A stretch of 29,164 nt of DNA from Candidatus Paceibacter sp. (GTDB taxonomy: Bacteria; Patescibacteriota; Minisyncoccia; UBA6257; HR35): positions 1 to 29,164 of the forward strand of contig JAGDVT010000002.1 in assembly GCA_023255765.1 (NCBI GenBank), given 5' to 3'. Made by a program: the position numbers and the translations under genes. Positions 16,011 to 23,764 of this stretch are shown here, in pieces (within the stretch, counting starts at the first letter, position 1; every line of letters begins with the position of its first letter). Under the pieces are notes generated by a model. The model saw nothing but the letters and a program-made list of their open reading frames with translations, was not told where the DNA came from and did not search any database.

Positions 16011-19000
16011 AGATATAAAATTATATTGCCGAAATTTTCGTATTCAAATTCTCTTTCTATCTTAAACTTGGCTGGCTTAGCGTATTTAATCGAAACTAAA
16101 TTACATTCTTTAATTATTCTATCTCGATTTTCTTTAACAATTTTTTTAATATTGTTTGGTCCTACTATAGCAAAATTTATTTTTTGAGAAGGTATTAAAC
16201 CTAAATCTTGTCTAAGATCTTGTATATTTCTAATCAAATCATTAACAATACCTTCTTCTTTAAGTTCAGGAGTTATATTAATATTAAGCCAAATATAAAT
16301 TGGTTCTTCTGTATAAATATAATTTTCCTTATTTTTAGGCTCTCCTATTATTATTTTTTTAACATTAATTTCTTCCTGGATTATATCTAAGAATTCTTTT
16401 TCAATTTTTTCTCCTATATATAATTCACTTAATGGTTGTCTTACTTTAATATTTGCCCTTTTTCTTAATGCTAAAGCAGCAGAGGTTATTTCTCTTATTT
16501 TATTCATTTTTTCTAAAATTTGTTTTTCTTTAGTAGAAATTTCTTTAGGAGGAGAAAGTTGTTCTAAATGCACACTTAATTTGGGGTTAAACCTATTTTT
16601 AACTTCGTCTTTTAATTCTTGATATAAAAATTCGCTGAAAAATGGATTTATCGGCGCAGATAAGATTGCTATTTTATATAAATACTCCTCTAATTTAAGT
16701 AAAGCAATAATTTTTTCTAATTCTGATTTTGGCTTTTGGAATCTTCTTCTACTTCTTCTTAGCCACCAATGAGATAAATCTTGTACTAAATTCATTAATT
16801 CTCTAGAAGCCTTGGTAATATTGAAATTATAAAGATTTTCATAAACTATTTTATAAGATTGTTTTAATCTAATATCAAACCATTTATCTAGTAAATTATT
16901 AGAATTAATATTTTTAATTTTATTTTTAGAATGACTATAATACATCCGATAAAAACTATAAATATTTAATATCAAATCAAAATAATTTCTTTTTATATTT
17001 AACAATTCTTCTTCATTAAATCTTTTATTATCTGCAGGCTCACTTATATAAACAAAAAAGAATCTTAATAAATCTGCACCATATTTTTCTATAGCCTCAA
17101 GAGGATCTACTACATTTCCTAAAGATTTTGACATTTTCCTACCTTCTTTATCCAAAACAAGACCTAAAGAAATTACATTTCTATAAGCTTCCATTTTCTT
17201 TACTAAATATCCTATCACTAACAAAGTATAAAACCAACCTCTTGTTTGATCAACTCCTTCTACTATAAAATCTACTGGGAATAAAATTCCTTCGTCAATT
17301 TCTTTTTTATTTTCAAAAGGATAATGCACACTAGCAAAAGGGACAGATCCTGAGTCAAACCATATATCAGCTAAATCTTCTATTCTTTCTTTTTCTCCAC
17401 CGCATTTACATTTCCATTTTAGTCTATCAACATAAGGTCTATGCAAATCTATTTCTCCATCTTCATTTCTTGGTAAAACCAAAAATTCTATTTCCTTAAA
17501 CTCACCTGTTTTTAAATTAAATTCTTCATTTTCTGCTGTTTGTCTTTGAGAAAAGCCCTGCATTTCTCCCATTAAAGCCCATAAAGGATCTTGATGAGAA
17601 ATTATCAAAATTGTTTTACCCTCATATTTCTTTTCTAAATCAATAATTACTTTTATCATTCTCTTTCTCACATCATCTAAACTTTCACCTCCTTCAGGTT
17701 TTTTAAAGTATTGATCATATTGATCTTTATAGAGCTTTTCATATTCCTTGATTGATTTGCCATTTAATACTCCAAAATCTATTTCTCTTAAATCGTAATT
17801 AACAAAAACTGGTATATTCAAATATTCTTTAATAATATTAGCTGTTTGCCTTGCTCTTAAAAGGGGCGAGGTGATTATTAGATCAATATTTTTCTTTTTT
17901 AATTCATTTAATATGTTTTTAATTTGCTTTATTCCTTTTTCAGTTAATGGGTTAAAGAATACTTCAGGATAAGAAGAAAGCAAATTTTTAACATTGCTTA
18001 CAGCTTCTCCATGTCTTAACAATATATATTTATTATTAGATCTGAAATGTTTTGCTAATTCTTTTAAGCTACCTATTACTTCCAATGATTTACATTTATT
18101 ACATACCCAAATAGGAAGTGGGATGCCCCAAACTCTTGTTCTTGAAAGATTCCAATCCTTTCCTTCTTTCAACCATTCATAAAATCGGCCCTTCCCTATT
18201 TCTGGTGGATACCAATTTATTTTTTGATTTATCTTCAATAACTTATCTTTAAATTTAGAAACTTTTATCACCCAATTTTTTGTTAAATAATAAATTAAAG
18301 GAGATTTACATCTCCAACAATGAGGATATTCATGTTCATATCCTTTTAAATTAGCATAAAATATTAAATTTCTGTTTTTAAGGTCTTCAACAATAAAGGG
18401 ATCTGCTTCTTTAAAAAATAAATCTTTTATTTTGCTACTAATATAAGCTGGTTCATCAAAATTAAATTTTCCTGTTTCATCTATTGGGTTAATTAATGGT
18501 AAATTGTATTTTTTGCTTAATTCAAAATCTTCTTCTCCGAAAGCAGGAGCTATATGGACTATTCCTGTACCCTCATCTTCTTTTACAAAATCTGCCGGAT
18601 ATATTTTATAAGAATTTTCATTATCCTCCAAATTAATAGTTTCGTATAATGGTTCGTATTCTAAACCTATCAAACTTTCTCCTTTTATTACTTTAACTAC
18701 ATTTCCTTGAAAATCCTTAGGCAATCTTAAGCTTATTAAAAACTCATTTTCATATTCAAAGATTTTATATTCTAATTCTGGCTTTATAGCCAATGCAGTA
18801 TTAGATATCAATGTCCACGGAGTTGTTGTCCAAACTAATAAATATACATTTTTATTTTCAAATTCTTTTAACTCTTCATTTAATTTCTTTAATTTAAATT
18901 TAACGTATACATCTGGGTCTAAAACTTTTTTATAAGCATCTATTTGACCTACTTCTGCTTGAGATAAAACAGTTTCACAGCGAGGACAATATGGGAAAAC

Positions 19001-19522
19001 TTTATATTCTTCTTTTAAAAATCCTTGTTCATATATTTTTTTAATTATCCACCAACAACTTTCCATATAGAATGGGTCATATGTTATATAAGCATTTTGA
19101 TGGTCTATCCAAAATCCCATTCTTTCATCCATATACTCCCATATATTTTTATATTTCATCACAAGTTCTTTGCATTTTTTATTGAAATTTTCTATTCCGT
19201 ATTGATAAATATCTTTTTTATTTTTAATTTCTAGAAATTTTTCTGTAGCAACTTCAATTGGCAATCCATGGGTATCCCAACCAGCTTTTCTTTCTGCATA
19301 TTCTCCTATCATAGTTCTGAATCTCAATATGATATCTTTATAAACTCTAGTTAGAAAATGCCCTATATGAGGCTTATCATTAGCATATGGAGGTCCTTCT
19401 ACAAATACAAATCTTTTATTATTTTTATTTTTCTCTAAAGTTTTTTCAAAAATATTATTAGCTTTCCAAAAGTTTATTATTTTTTCTTCTAATTTAATTA
19501 AGTTTTCTTTATTTATTTGCAT
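16004..19522 (-). CDS. ileS: Isoleucyl-tRNA synthetase with an inserted histidine-phosphatase domain
   Basis: This class I synthetase charges tRNA-Ile. HIGH (52-55) and KMSKS (797-801) are intact, the CP1 editing domain is present (WTTTPWTL at 231-238, GTGIVHIAPAFGEEDF at 318-333), and the C-terminal anticodon domain has WWLRRSRRRF. At 1172 residues it is longer than usual. The excess is a complete histidine-phosphatase (phosphoglycerate-mutase superfamily) domain at about 497-684 (bases 17471-18034), with R503-H504-G-E, SPLLRARQTA (552-561), R579-E580-IDFG and H643 (ISHQDP). It sits between the CxxC at 474-477 and DLHRPYVD with C705/C707, all normally close together in IleRS. The frame is continuous. 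It overlaps ppa by 14 bases upstream and dprA by 7 downstream. Confidence 0.96.
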   Translation of the reverse strand: MQINKENLIKLEEKIINFWKANNIFEKTLEKNKNNKRFVFVEGPPYANDKPHIGHFLTRVYKDIILRFRTMIGEYAERKAGWDTHGLPIEVATEKFLEIKNKKDIYQYGIENFNKKCKELVMKYKNIWEYMDERMGFWIDHQNAYITYDPFYMESCWWIIKKIYEQGFLKEEYKVFPYCPRCETVLSQAEVGQIDAYKKVLDPDVYVKFKLKKLNEELKEFENKNVYLLVWTTTPWTLISNTALAIKPELEYKIFEYENEFLISLRLPKDFQGNVVKVIKGESLIGLEYEPLYETINLEDNENSYKIYPADFVKEDEGTGIVHIAPAFGEEDFELSKKYNLPLINPIDETGKFNFDEPAYISSKIKDLFFKEADPFIVEDLKNRNLIFYANLKGYEHEYPHCWRCKSPLIYYLTKNWVIKVSKFKDKLLKINQKINWYPPEIGKGRFYEWLKEGKDWNLSRTRVWGIPLPIWVCNKCKSLEVIGSLKELAKHFRSNNKYILLRHGEAVSNVKNLLSSYPEVFFNPLTEKGIKQIKNILNELKKKNIDLIITSPLLRARQTANIIKEYLNIPVFVNYDLREIDFGVLNGKSIKEYEKLYKDQYDQYFKKPEGGESLDDVRKRMIKVIIDLEKKYEGKTILIISHQDPLWALMGEMQGFSQRQTAENEEFNLKTGEFKEIEFLVLPRNEDGEIDLHRPYVDRLKWKCKCGGEKERIEDLADIWFDSGSVPFASVHYPFENKKEIDEGILFPVDFIVEGVDQTRGWFYTLLVIGYLVKKMEAYRNVISLGLVLDKEGRKMSKSLGNVVDPLEAIEKYGADLLRFFFVYISEPADNKRFNEEELLNIKRNYFDLILNIYSFYRMYYSHSKNKIKNINSNNLLDKWFDIRLKQSYKIVYENLYNFNITKASRELMNLVQDLSHWWLRRSRRRFQKPKSELEKIIALLKLEEYLYKIAILSAPINPFFSEFLYQELKDEVKNRFNPKLSVHLEQLSPPKEISTKEKQILEKMNKIREITSAALALRKRANIKVRQPLSELYIGEKIEKEFLDIIQEEINVKKIIIGEPKNKENYIYTEEPIYIWLNINITPELKEEGIVNDLIRNIQDLRQDLGLIPSQKINFAIVGPNNIKKIVKENRDRIIKECNLVSIKYAKPAKFKIEREFEYENFGNIILYLY

Positions 19523-20003
19523 TTTTGTAATTTTCTATTGCTTTGTTTATTAATTCTTCTGCTTTATCTTTCCCTAACCAATCTTTTAATTTTACCCATT
19601 TACCTGGTTCTAATGTTTTGTAATTTTCAAAAAAATGTTTTATTTGATCTTTATAGATTTGAGGTATCTCTTCAATATTTTCATATTTACCCCAAAAAGG
19701 ATCGATTTTTTCTTTAGGTACTGCAATGATTTTTTCATCCTTCCCTGCTTCATCCTCCATTTCTAGCATTCCTATAGGTTTTACTTTAATCAAACTGCCG
19801 GGTAAAATTTCACCATAAGAAAGAACTATAACATCAACTGGGTCTCCATCGTCTGCTAATGTTTCTGGTATAAATCCATAGTTAAACGGAAATACCATAG
19901 AAGTGTATAAAAACCTATCAACCCTTATTCTATTTTTTTCTTTATCTAATTCGTATTTTACATTACTATTTTTAGAAATTTCTATTAAAACATCTATTTC
20001 CAT
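19509..20003 (-). CDS. ppa: Inorganic pyrophosphatase, family I
   Basis: This soluble enzyme hydrolyses pyrophosphate released by tRNA charging and polymerisation. All signature metal-binding aspartates are present: Asp52, Asp54 and Asp57 in DGDPVD, and Asp84 and Asp89 in DEAGKD, with the same spacing as E. coli PPase. The length is 164 residues, normal for bacterial family I. It lies between nusA (2-base gap) and ileS (14-base overlap), so the three genes form a compact operon. Removing the pyrophosphate made by the IleRS reaction is a simple functional link to its neighbour. Confidence 0.97.
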   Translation of the reverse strand: MEIDVLIEISKNSNVKYELDKEKNRIRVDRFLYTSMVFPFNYGFIPETLADDGDPVDVIVLSYGEILPGSLIKVKPIGMLEMEDEAGKDEKIIAVPKEKIDPFWGKYENIEEIPQIYKDQIKHFFENYKTLEPGKWVKLKDWLGKDKAEELINKAIENYKNANK

Positions 20004-20005
20004 TT

Positions 20006-21160
20006 TTATTTTTCTGGTGATTCACTATTTTCGGAATCACCAGGTTTTGTATTATCTATATCTTCTACTTCTGCTATTCCTCCTTCTATTTCTTTTTCTG
20101 GTTCCTCTGCTAATCTAACATCTATTCTCCAACCAGTTAATTTAGCTACTAATTTTATATTCTGCCCATTTTTACCTAATGCAATAGGGATTTGATCTTC
20201 TGTTACATAAACTTTTATAGTTCTTTTAGGTAATATTTCAGCGCTAACTGCTTTTGCTGGCGAAAGAGCATTTAAAACATATTGAATAGGATCTTCTGAA
20301 TACGGTATTATGTCTATTTTTTCGCCATTTAATTCATTAGATATACTTAAAACTCTAGCTCCTTTTGGTCCTATACATGCTCCTACAGCATCTATACCTT
20401 CTATATTTGATTTTACAGCCATTTTACTTCTTATACCTGGAAGTCTTGCTATACCTTTGATTTCTATAATACCTTCATTAATTTCTGGAATCTCGAATGC
20501 AAAAAGTGCTGGAACAAATAATGGGTTAGCCCTTGAAAGATATACTTCAACTCCTCCAGGTGTTTTTTCTACGCCATAAACATAAAATTTTTTTCTGGTG
20601 CCAATCTTATAAAATTCGCCAGGTATTCCTTCTGACCTATACATTATTCCTACAGTTTTACCTAAATCGACATAGACTATTTTTGAATTAATTTTCTGGA
20701 TTATGCCTGATACTACTTTATTTTCTTTAGCCTTGAATTCTTCATAAATTGAATTTTTCATTATTTCTTTTAATTTTTGGTTAATAACTTGTTTCGCAGT
20801 CTGCGCAGCTATTCTACTGAAAGTATCTTTATATTCTAAAGGAATTCTAATTTCATCACCTGGTTTAACATTTGGATTTATTTTAATAGCTTCAGAAAGC
20901 AAAATGTGCCTATAAGGATTAAATTTTATATTCTGATTTTCCACGTCCTTATCATCAACAACTGTTTTTACTAAGAAAAATTCAATTTTTTTACCCGTAG
21001 GATCAATTCTGCCTTCTACCCTTTCTTCTTTATGTCTATAATCCTTTTTATAAGCAGCAGCTAAGGCATAAACAACTGCCTCTTTAACTTCTTCTTCATC
21101 TAAATCTTTTTCCTCTACTATTTGTTCTATTAAATTTTGTATTTGTTTAATATTTATCAT
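20006..21160 (-). CDS. nusA: Transcription termination/antitermination factor NusA
   Basis: NusA binds RNA polymerase and nascent RNA and modulates pausing, termination and antitermination. Domains in order: the N-terminal RNAP-binding domain (about 1-130), S1 (about 146-212, KVVSGIIQKINSKIVYVDLG), KH1 with IGPKG (263-267) and KH2 with LGKNGQN (328-334). An acidic, probably disordered tail covers about 352-384. The 384-residue length is that of the common form without C-terminal AR repeats. It heads the nusA-ppa-ileS operon. Its start is only 21 bases from that of the divergent surface-protein gene; the two share a palindromic -10. Confidence 0.96.
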   Translation of the reverse strand: MINIKQIQNLIEQIVEEKDLDEEEVKEAVVYALAAAYKKDYRHKEERVEGRIDPTGKKIEFFLVKTVVDDKDVENQNIKFNPYRHILLSEAIKINPNVKPGDEIRIPLEYKDTFSRIAAQTAKQVINQKLKEIMKNSIYEEFKAKENKVVSGIIQKINSKIVYVDLGKTVGIMYRSEGIPGEFYKIGTRKKFYVYGVEKTPGGVEVYLSRANPLFVPALFAFEIPEINEGIIEIKGIARLPGIRSKMAVKSNIEGIDAVGACIGPKGARVLSISNELNGEKIDIIPYSEDPIQYVLNALSPAKAVSAEILPKRTIKVYVTEDQIPIALGKNGQNIKLVAKLTGWRIDVRLAEEPEKEIEGGIAEVEDIDNTKPGDSENSESPEK

Positions 21161-21169
21161 TTTTTAAAA

Positions 21170-21175
21170 TATAAT
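21170..21175 (+). promoter_or_regulatory. -10 box for the lamin-tail-like gene, half of a bidirectional promoter
   Basis: TATAAT (21170-21175) lies six bases before the ATG at 21182, so transcription would start at or next to the start codon. It is part of TATAATTATA (21170-21179), a perfect palindrome that also gives a -10 on the minus strand for nusA. Confidence 0.5.
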
Positions 21176-21182
21176 TATAACA
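21174..21182 (-). promoter_or_regulatory. Extended -10 for nusA, half of a bidirectional promoter
   Basis: On the minus strand TGTTATAAT (21182-21174) matches the extended -10 consensus and lies 13 bases before the nusA ATG. The TG is the complement of the CA at 21181-21182, where the A is the first base of the divergent gene's ATG. The predicted nusA leader is about 5-8 bases. Confidence 0.55.
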
Positions 21183-22420
21183 TGAAAAGCAGAGGGCAAT
21201 TAGAAGATATTTTAACCTTTTTTGCTGTTATTTTTTTAATTTTATCTGCTTTAGTTTATTTTGTATATTTTAAAACAGGGGTGATACCAGTATATAAACC
21301 AGAAAGGGAGATAAAACCTGCAGAAAAAGGAATAGTACCTACAGGTACTTTCTTCATATACCCTAAAAAACAAACACCCTATTTATTTTTAAAAATAGCA
21401 AATGCAGAAAAATTGAAGCTAAAACCAAATAAAAACATTGAAACATATATATATTATGAATATCCAGACTTAAATAACATAGAAACAAATGAGGTTAGGT
21501 TTAGATTTGAAGGCAAAAATATTAAAGACCCTAATGATAGGTTTTATTTTATGTACATATTGTTTCCTTTAGATAAAGAATGGCAAACTACATATTTTAA
21601 CGAAAAATACTTTTATTTACCCAAAGGACATAACAGGTATTTTCTTATTGTAATTGCAGTGAATGATAAAAATGAATATGATCCTTCTCCTGCTTTTATT
21701 TCTTTTACTACAAAAATCTCGCCTTATTTTAGAGACATTTCAATATGGCCACAAGGAGATAAAATTACTTTATATATTAATAATTACTCTAATAAAGAAA
21801 TAGATATTACAAACTGGAAAATTATTAGCTCAAATGGAATATTCACTGTACCGCAGGGAGTAAAGTTTGTTGATCCTGATTTTAAATATGTAAAAGAAAA
21901 TATAATTTTGCCACCATATGGAAGAGCTAAAATAATTGCCACATCCTCACCTTTAGGTTTTAGTTTTAGAATAAATAAATGCTTTAAATTCTTTTTAAAT
22001 TTAAGAAATGATGTTAGGAAATTTGTTGATTTTATTCCTTATTATTGTAAATATTTTACAAATAAAGAACTTTTCGATTTAAGAAAACAAGGATTTTCAA
22101 TTAATTGCTTAGATTTTTTAAGAAGATTTCCTTGTGGCCCTAGTTTTAAAGATTTGGATAAAATTAGAAATGATTCTCGATGTCTTAACTTTATAGATTC
22201 ATTATTCACTTATAGAGGATGTTACTATAATAGCATTAATGACAAAGACTTTCTAACAAATTACTGGATTATATTTATAACTACACCTACGACTACAATT
22301 TATTCGCCTACTACTTCTAAATATTTAGAGGTTTATAAAAATTTATACGAAACAAGCTATGAAGAAATTAAGTTGTACGATAACTTAAATCTATTAGTAA
22401 ATAAATATATTTATTACTGA
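21182..22420 (+). CDS. Membrane-anchored surface protein with a lamin-tail-like domain
   Basis: I place the start at the ATG at 21182 (MKSRGQLEDI), giving 412 residues, because an upstream in-frame ATG at 21137 would lie inside nusA and upstream of the promoter. A membrane anchor covers about residues 10-31, then an extracellular beta-rich region. Residues about 185-260 (ITLYINNYSNKEIDITNWKI, then ILPPYGRAKIIATSSPLGFSF) look like a lamin-tail/Ig-like fold as seen in many Parcubacteria surface proteins. Six cysteines follow (267, 289, 309, 318, 334, 347), suggesting three disulfides, and then a Trp-containing segment resembling the usual C terminus of this CPR family. The function is unknown. 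The stop overlaps that of rpsT by 7 bases. Confidence 0.8.
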   Translation: MKSRGQLEDILTFFAVIFLILSALVYFVYFKTGVIPVYKPEREIKPAEKGIVPTGTFFIYPKKQTPYLFLKIANAEKLKLKPNKNIETYIYYEYPDLNNIETNEVRFRFEGKNIKDPNDRFYFMYILFPLDKEWQTTYFNEKYFYLPKGHNRYFLIVIAVNDKNEYDPSPAFISFTTKISPYFRDISIWPQGDKITLYINNYSNKEIDITNWKIISSNGIFTVPQGVKFVDPDFKYVKENIILPPYGRAKIIATSSPLGFSFRINKCFKFFLNLRNDVRKFVDFIPYYCKYFTNKELFDLRKQGFSINCLDFLRRFPCGPSFKDLDKIRNDSRCLNFIDSLFTYRGCYYNSINDKDFLTNYWIIFITTPTTTIYSPTTSKYLEVYKNLYETSYEEIKLYDNLNLLVNKYIYY

Positions 22421-22686
22421 ATAGAAGCAAAAACTTGATTGAATTTTTGTGTTAATTTAGATTTAATTCTAGAAGCTTTATTTTTGTGCATAAATGTTTT
22501 AGCTGCCTTATCTAAATATTTATAAGCCAATGAAAGAAGCTCCTTTGCTTTTTCTTTATCTTTATTTTTTAATGCTCTTAAAAATTCTTTTATTGTAATT
22601 TTAATTTGTCTCTTTCTTTTTAAATTCCTTATCCTTCTTTTGATATTCTTTCTTAATTCTTTTTTTGCTGATTTTGTTTTTGGCAT
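22414..22686 (-). CDS. rpsT: Small ribosomal subunit protein S20
   Basis: S20 is a primary 16S rRNA-binding protein of the 30S body. The 90-residue sequence begins PKTKSAKKELRKNIKRRIRN and has the expected lysine/arginine-rich three-helix pattern, with LDKAAKTFMHKNKASRIKSKL near the C terminus as the family hallmark. It lies 21 bases after tsaD and also has a TATAAT eight bases before its ATG, so it can be expressed alone at ribosomal-protein levels. Its stop overlaps the convergent plus-strand gene by 7 bases. Confidence 0.95.
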   Translation of the reverse strand: MPKTKSAKKELRKNIKRRIRNLKRKRQIKITIKEFLRALKNKDKEKAKELLSLAYKYLDKAAKTFMHKNKASRIKSKLTQKFNQVFASIQ

Positions 22687-22694
22687 TATTTAAA

Positions 22695-22700
22695 ATTATA
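22695..22700 (-). promoter_or_regulatory. Candidate -10 box for rpsT
   Basis: TATAAT on the minus strand (22700-22695) lies eight bases before the rpsT ATG. A possible -35, TTGCTT (22722-22717), lies 16 bases upstream inside the end of tsaD. The predicted message is leaderless or has one to two leader bases. Confidence 0.5.
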
Positions 22701-22707
22701 AAAAATT

Positions 22708-23748
22708 TTAAATATCAAGCAAGGGGTAAATTTCTAGCTTTTCTGGTTCTATTGCTTTATCTACAAAAAAATATCCAGTAAATGCTATATTTATTCCATT
22801 ATCTGTTGATAAAGTTTTGTCTGGGAATATTAATTTATCTTTACTAAAAATTTTTATCAACATTTTACGAAGGGTATTATTTGCAATTACTCCTCCTGTA
22901 ACTATTATTGATTTAGGCTTATATTTTTCATATGCTTTTTTTGTCTTAATTATTAATGTTTCGAATGCTGCTTTTTGATAAGATGCTGCTAAATCTTTTT
23001 TTGTTTCTTCATCAAATTTATTATATTTTTTAACTTCTTCTACAAGTTCCCAAAATGCTGTTTTAAGGCCTGCGAAGCTAAAATTGAAATCTTTTCTTCC
23101 TATCATAGGCCTGGGCAGATTAAAAATTGCCCTGCCTTTTTTTGCTAATTTCTCAAGTTTAGGACCACCTGGATATTCTAAACCTAAAATTCTTGCTGCT
23201 TTATCTAGGCTTTCGCCCACTGCATCATCTTTGGTTTCCCCTAATTTTCTAAATTTCTTTAAATCGTCAGTATAAATTAAAATGGTATGCCCTCCTGAAA
23301 TCAAAAGACATATTGCAGGTAAATTTATATTTTTAATCTTTTGAATTATATTAAGTCTATTTTTAGGAATTAAAACAGAATATATATGTGCTAACAGATG
23401 ATTAACTGGTATTATTTTTTTATTTAATTTCTTAGCTAAATTAAAAACAAATTCTTTGCCAGAAACTAATGCAGGAGGGAGCCCTGGCCCATATGAAAAT
23501 GCTATATAATCAAAATTTTCAGGATTTTCATTTGTTTCTTTTAATAGCTTCTCATATAGTATTGGTAAATTTTTTTTATGTTCTCTTGCAGCTAATATAG
23601 GCACAATACCACCATATTTTGAATGCACTTTAATTTGACTTCTTAATTGATGATTTATTATTCTAAATTTAAGATCTTTTTCTTTTATAAACTCTAAAAG
23701 AGCAATTCCTGTCTCATCACAAGTTGTTTCTATTCCTAAAATTTTCAT
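22708..23748 (-). CDS. tsaD: tRNA threonylcarbamoyladenosine (t6A) transferase subunit TsaD
   Basis: TsaD transfers the threonylcarbamoyl group from TC-AMP to A37 of ANN-decoding tRNAs, with TsaB and TsaE. The ASKHA-fold signatures are present: IETTCDETGIA (6-16), the metal-binding histidines His117 and His121 (NHLLAH), SGGHT (151-155), GGP near 194-196, and TGGVIANNTLR (284-294) with metal ligand Asp316 (STDNG). The 346-residue length is normal. Its extended -10 contains the stop codon of the preceding secreted-protein gene. tsaB, tsaC and tsaE are not in the window. Confidence 0.97.
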   Translation of the reverse strand: MKILGIETTCDETGIALLEFIKEKDLKFRIINHQLRSQIKVHSKYGGIVPILAAREHKKNLPILYEKLLKETNENPENFDYIAFSYGPGLPPALVSGKEFVFNLAKKLNKKIIPVNHLLAHIYSVLIPKNRLNIIQKIKNINLPAICLLISGGHTILIYTDDLKKFRKLGETKDDAVGESLDKAARILGLEYPGGPKLEKLAKKGRAIFNLPRPMIGRKDFNFSFAGLKTAFWELVEEVKKYNKFDEETKKDLAASYQKAAFETLIIKTKKAYEKYKPKSIIVTGGVIANNTLRKMLIKIFSKDKLIFPDKTLSTDNGINIAFTGYFFVDKAIEPEKLEIYPLLDI

Positions 23749-23755
23749 ACAAAAT

Positions 23756-23764
23756 ATTATATCA
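23756..23764 (-). promoter_or_regulatory. Extended -10 promoter of tsaD built on the upstream TGA stop
   Basis: On the minus strand TGATATAAT (23764-23756) is a perfect extended -10. Its TGA is the stop codon of the preceding gene (23764-23762). Seven bases separate the -10 from the tsaD ATG, so transcription should start at or very near the start codon. No -35 is visible, which an extended -10 may not need. Confidence 0.6.

Noticed and set aside
17471..18034. Frameshift or assembly chimera as the cause of the phosphatase segment in IleRS
   Set aside because: The reading frame is continuous through both junctions, composition does not change, and all expected IleRS segments appear once and in order on both sides.
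19025..19234. Plus-strand open frame inside ileS (and similar ones at 16208-16390 and 17994-18182)
   Set aside because: Each is antisense to conserved IleRS or phosphatase motifs, has Phe/Ile/Tyr-rich composition typical of reverse reading of AT-rich genes, and lacks promoter context.
21137..21181. A 15-residue N-terminal extension of the lamin-tail-like protein starting at an upstream ATG
   Set aside because: It would lie inside the nusA coding region and upstream of the TATAAT. MKSRGQLEDI followed by a membrane anchor is the natural start.
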